Shown here piece by piece: positions 6,723-7,989 of a DNA stretch of 7,989 bases (positions are counted from its first letter, which is position 1; the number at the start of each line of letters is the position of its first letter). The notes under the pieces are model-generated. The model worked only from the letters and a program-made list of their open reading frames with translations, was not told the origin of the DNA and did not search any database. Origin of the DNA: Candidatus Methanogasteraceae archaeon UBA261 (GTDB lineage Archaea > Halobacteriota > Methanosarcinia > Methanosarcinales > Methanogasteraceae); assembly GCA_002506015.1 (NCBI GenBank), contig DAWR01000044.1:1-7989 (forward strand). Direction: 5' to 3'. The position numbers were made by a program, and so were the translations under genes.

Positions 6723-6952
6723 GATATCATCCACCGATACGTAGTATTATAAACATGTTTAAAAGCACGTAAGCATCATGATACATAAATGTTTCGTCAC
6801 ACAGGATGCTGTTATATTGCTCTGGCGTTCGCTTCCGAAATGGCTCCACCGATTTCGATACACCCACGAATGAAAATTTTTGGACGAATAGTACGAGTTT
6901 TCGAAAAACATTAAAGAATCACAATTCACCCACATAACCACAATCTATTTCA
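6723..6952. promoter_or_regulatory. Divergent regulatory spacer between gene A and the radical SAM gene
   Basis: A 230-base AT-rich spacer with no supported gene. Toward gene A (minus) there are two TATA-like boxes, TTTATAAT (6753-6746) and TTTTAAA (6764-6758), and a GGTGG ribosome binding site (6735-6731). The second box would start the message near 6734, just at that site; the first would make it nearly leaderless. Toward gene F (plus) the best box is TTAAAG (6911-6916). CGAAA/TTTCG half-sites occur at 6790-6795, 6836-6841, 6852-6857 and in the palindrome TTTTCGAAAA (6898-6907), and could be binding sites for a shared regulator. Confidence 0.5.
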
Positions 6953-7921
6953 GTGCCCGGTACCATATCGTGGATCGTGCAGTATCTATCCGAGTTTGCG
7001 CGATGTAATCTCTGCGAATGGAAGTGCGGAGTCAATCGACTCGATGGTGAGCGTGGCGTATGCCGGGCAGAGTTACCGCAGATCGCATATACAATGCTCT
7101 CAAGAAGACTTGCCAGTTACTCGGTTACCATGCTCGGATGCTCTTTTCGATGCATCTACTGTAATGCTTACCGGGTATCGCAGTACCCTGATGCGCAATG
7201 GTTTTACCGGGATTATGTAGAGCCGGACAGACTGGCAGCAGAAGCGATATCCCGAATGATGCCCGACACCGATAAGATCAGTTTCACAGGGGGCGAGCCA
7301 ACGATCCATCTACCCTATATCGAGGAGGTGGTGCGGATAATCCAAGAAAAATATCCGGATATTGGTGTAGGGATTGCAACCAATGGTTTCTGCACGCAAA
7401 AGACCTTGAAACGGGTGATCGACATCGCGACATCGATCTCTTATGAGATCAAGGCGTACGACAATGATGTGCACCGGATGCTTACAGGCGCACCATCCAC
7501 ACCGGTACTCAGGAATGCGAGCGTACTTGCAACGGATGCCAGGGGGAGTATCCGCGTATTCAGAACGGTGGTGATACCGGGCATCACCGAGCATCAGATC
7601 GCAAGGATCGCAGCATTCATCGCAGAGATCGATCCATCGATACCGTACCGATTGATCGGATTCAGACCGAACTTCATATTGTACTACCATCCCGGACCCG
7701 GCAAGGATCTGATGAACGATCTGACCGAGCAATGCAGGGAGGCGGGACTGACCGACGTTGCATGGTCTGGATATTATCCAACCGAGATTCCGAGCGGAAG
7801 CGAGGCAGAAGTCGCTGCGCAATATCTCAGGCGTGCTGGCTGCAACCGATATCCACGATCGTGCGGAGACTGCGAGCTCAGAGACCAGTGTCCGGCATGC
7901 CTGCTCGAGCCGTGGGGTTGA
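6953..7921 (+). CDS. Radical SAM protein, PflX/PflA-like, with extra cysteine clusters (gene F)
   Basis: A predicted cytoplasmic radical SAM enzyme of 322 residues that binds a [4Fe-4S] cluster and S-adenosylmethionine. The cluster motif is C63-S-F-R-C67-I-Y-C70 (CX3CX2C). The glycine-rich SAM-binding motif is F-T-G-G-E-P at 111-116, followed by I-A-T-N-G at 141-145. An N-terminal cluster, C18-x2-C21-x3-C25-G-V-N-R-L…G-x-C37, closely resembles the PflX / AmmeMemoRadiSam-type activating-enzyme relatives (COG1313/COG1180). The C-terminus has C297, C304-G-D-C307, then C313-P-A-C316, a SPASM-like CX2CX5CX2C that may hold an auxiliary cluster. The substrate is unknown; no glycyl-radical enzyme lies in the window. 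The GTG at 6953 gives the full frame but has no ribosome binding site; the GTG at 6977 has GTGGAT just before it and would still keep all cysteines. No gene follows in the last 68 bases. Confidence 0.8.
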   Translation: MPGTISWIVQYLSEFARCNLCEWKCGVNRLDGERGVCRAELPQIAYTMLSRRLASYSVTMLGCSFRCIYCNAYRVSQYPDAQWFYRDYVEPDRLAAEAISRMMPDTDKISFTGGEPTIHLPYIEEVVRIIQEKYPDIGVGIATNGFCTQKTLKRVIDIATSISYEIKAYDNDVHRMLTGAPSTPVLRNASVLATDARGSIRVFRTVVIPGITEHQIARIAAFIAEIDPSIPYRLIGFRPNFILYYHPGPGKDLMNDLTEQCREAGLTDVAWSGYYPTEIPSGSEAEVAAQYLRRAGCNRYPRSCGDCELRDQCPACLLEPWG

Positions 7922-7989
7922 GCATCAAAAAGGCTGTTCTCGAATATGTCCGGGTAACTTGTGGTAGGAACCATAAGATTACACAGTCT

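Noticed and set aside
6759..6941. A 60-codon minus-strand frame in the divergent spacer
   Set aside because: No ribosome binding site, an unusual composition rich in W, C, H, S and N, and it overlaps the AT-rich promoter region.
7310..7822. A 170-codon minus-strand open frame opposite gene F
   Set aside because: The plus-strand frame shows the full radical SAM motif set; the minus frame shows no coherent features.
1..7989. CRISPR array, tRNA or rRNA gene, insertion sequence
   Set aside because: No regularly spaced direct repeats, no cloverleaf or rRNA signature and no transposase frame or terminal inverted repeats were seen; the short tandem repeats lie within coding linkers.

Overview
The window looks archaeal, most likely from a methanogen or a related euryarchaeon (Methanomicrobia, ANME or Syntrophoarchaeum-like lineages). 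Four things point there: secreted DUF3344-type surface proteins in tandem, two with a PGF-CTERM C-terminal sorting signal (archaeosortase substrates); a dockerin-like calcium-binding tail and CARDB domains; TATA-box promoters of archaeal type; and GGTG / GGAGG ribosome binding sites. The genus cannot be set from the sequence alone.

Layout. About 6.5 kb of the window is a minus-strand cluster of exported proteins, read from right to left. Gene A (6722-5667) is a DUF3344-like protein with a PGF-CTERM tail. It overlaps gene B (5670-4630) by ATGA; B is a second, different DUF3344-like type with its own PGF-CTERM tail. Gene C (4523-2010) is a large 837-residue protein that carries a B-type module, a Pro-Thr linker, a CARDB domain, an A-type module and a C-terminal beta-domain with a calcium-loop-like motif. 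Gene D (about 2032-1745) is a small single-span membrane protein that overlaps the end of C. Gene E (1607-189) has its own promoter and strong ribosome binding site and encodes CARDB + A-type DUF3344 + a thrombospondin-type-3-like motif + a half dockerin. It ends in a hairpin plus T-rich terminator. To the right, after a 230-bp divergent spacer, gene F (6953-7921, plus strand) encodes a PflX/PflA-like radical SAM enzyme with extra cysteine clusters at both ends.

How they may work together. A to E look like a surface or adhesion locus. The same two domain types occur as separate, translationally coupled proteins (A, B) and fused in one chain (C), which suggests that A-type and B-type modules pack together outside the cell. 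The proteins differ in how they could be held at the surface: PGF-CTERM processing for A and B, a dockerin-like tail for E, and no visible anchor in C apart from its overlapping partner D. No function beyond cell-surface assembly can be read directly. F has no obvious glycyl-radical substrate in the window, and its link to the surface locus is positional only.

Non-coding parts of note are a perfect 20-bp palindrome in the presumed leader of E, two in-frame hexamer-type linker repeats, and CGAAA/TTTCG half-sites in both of the two main regulatory spacers.
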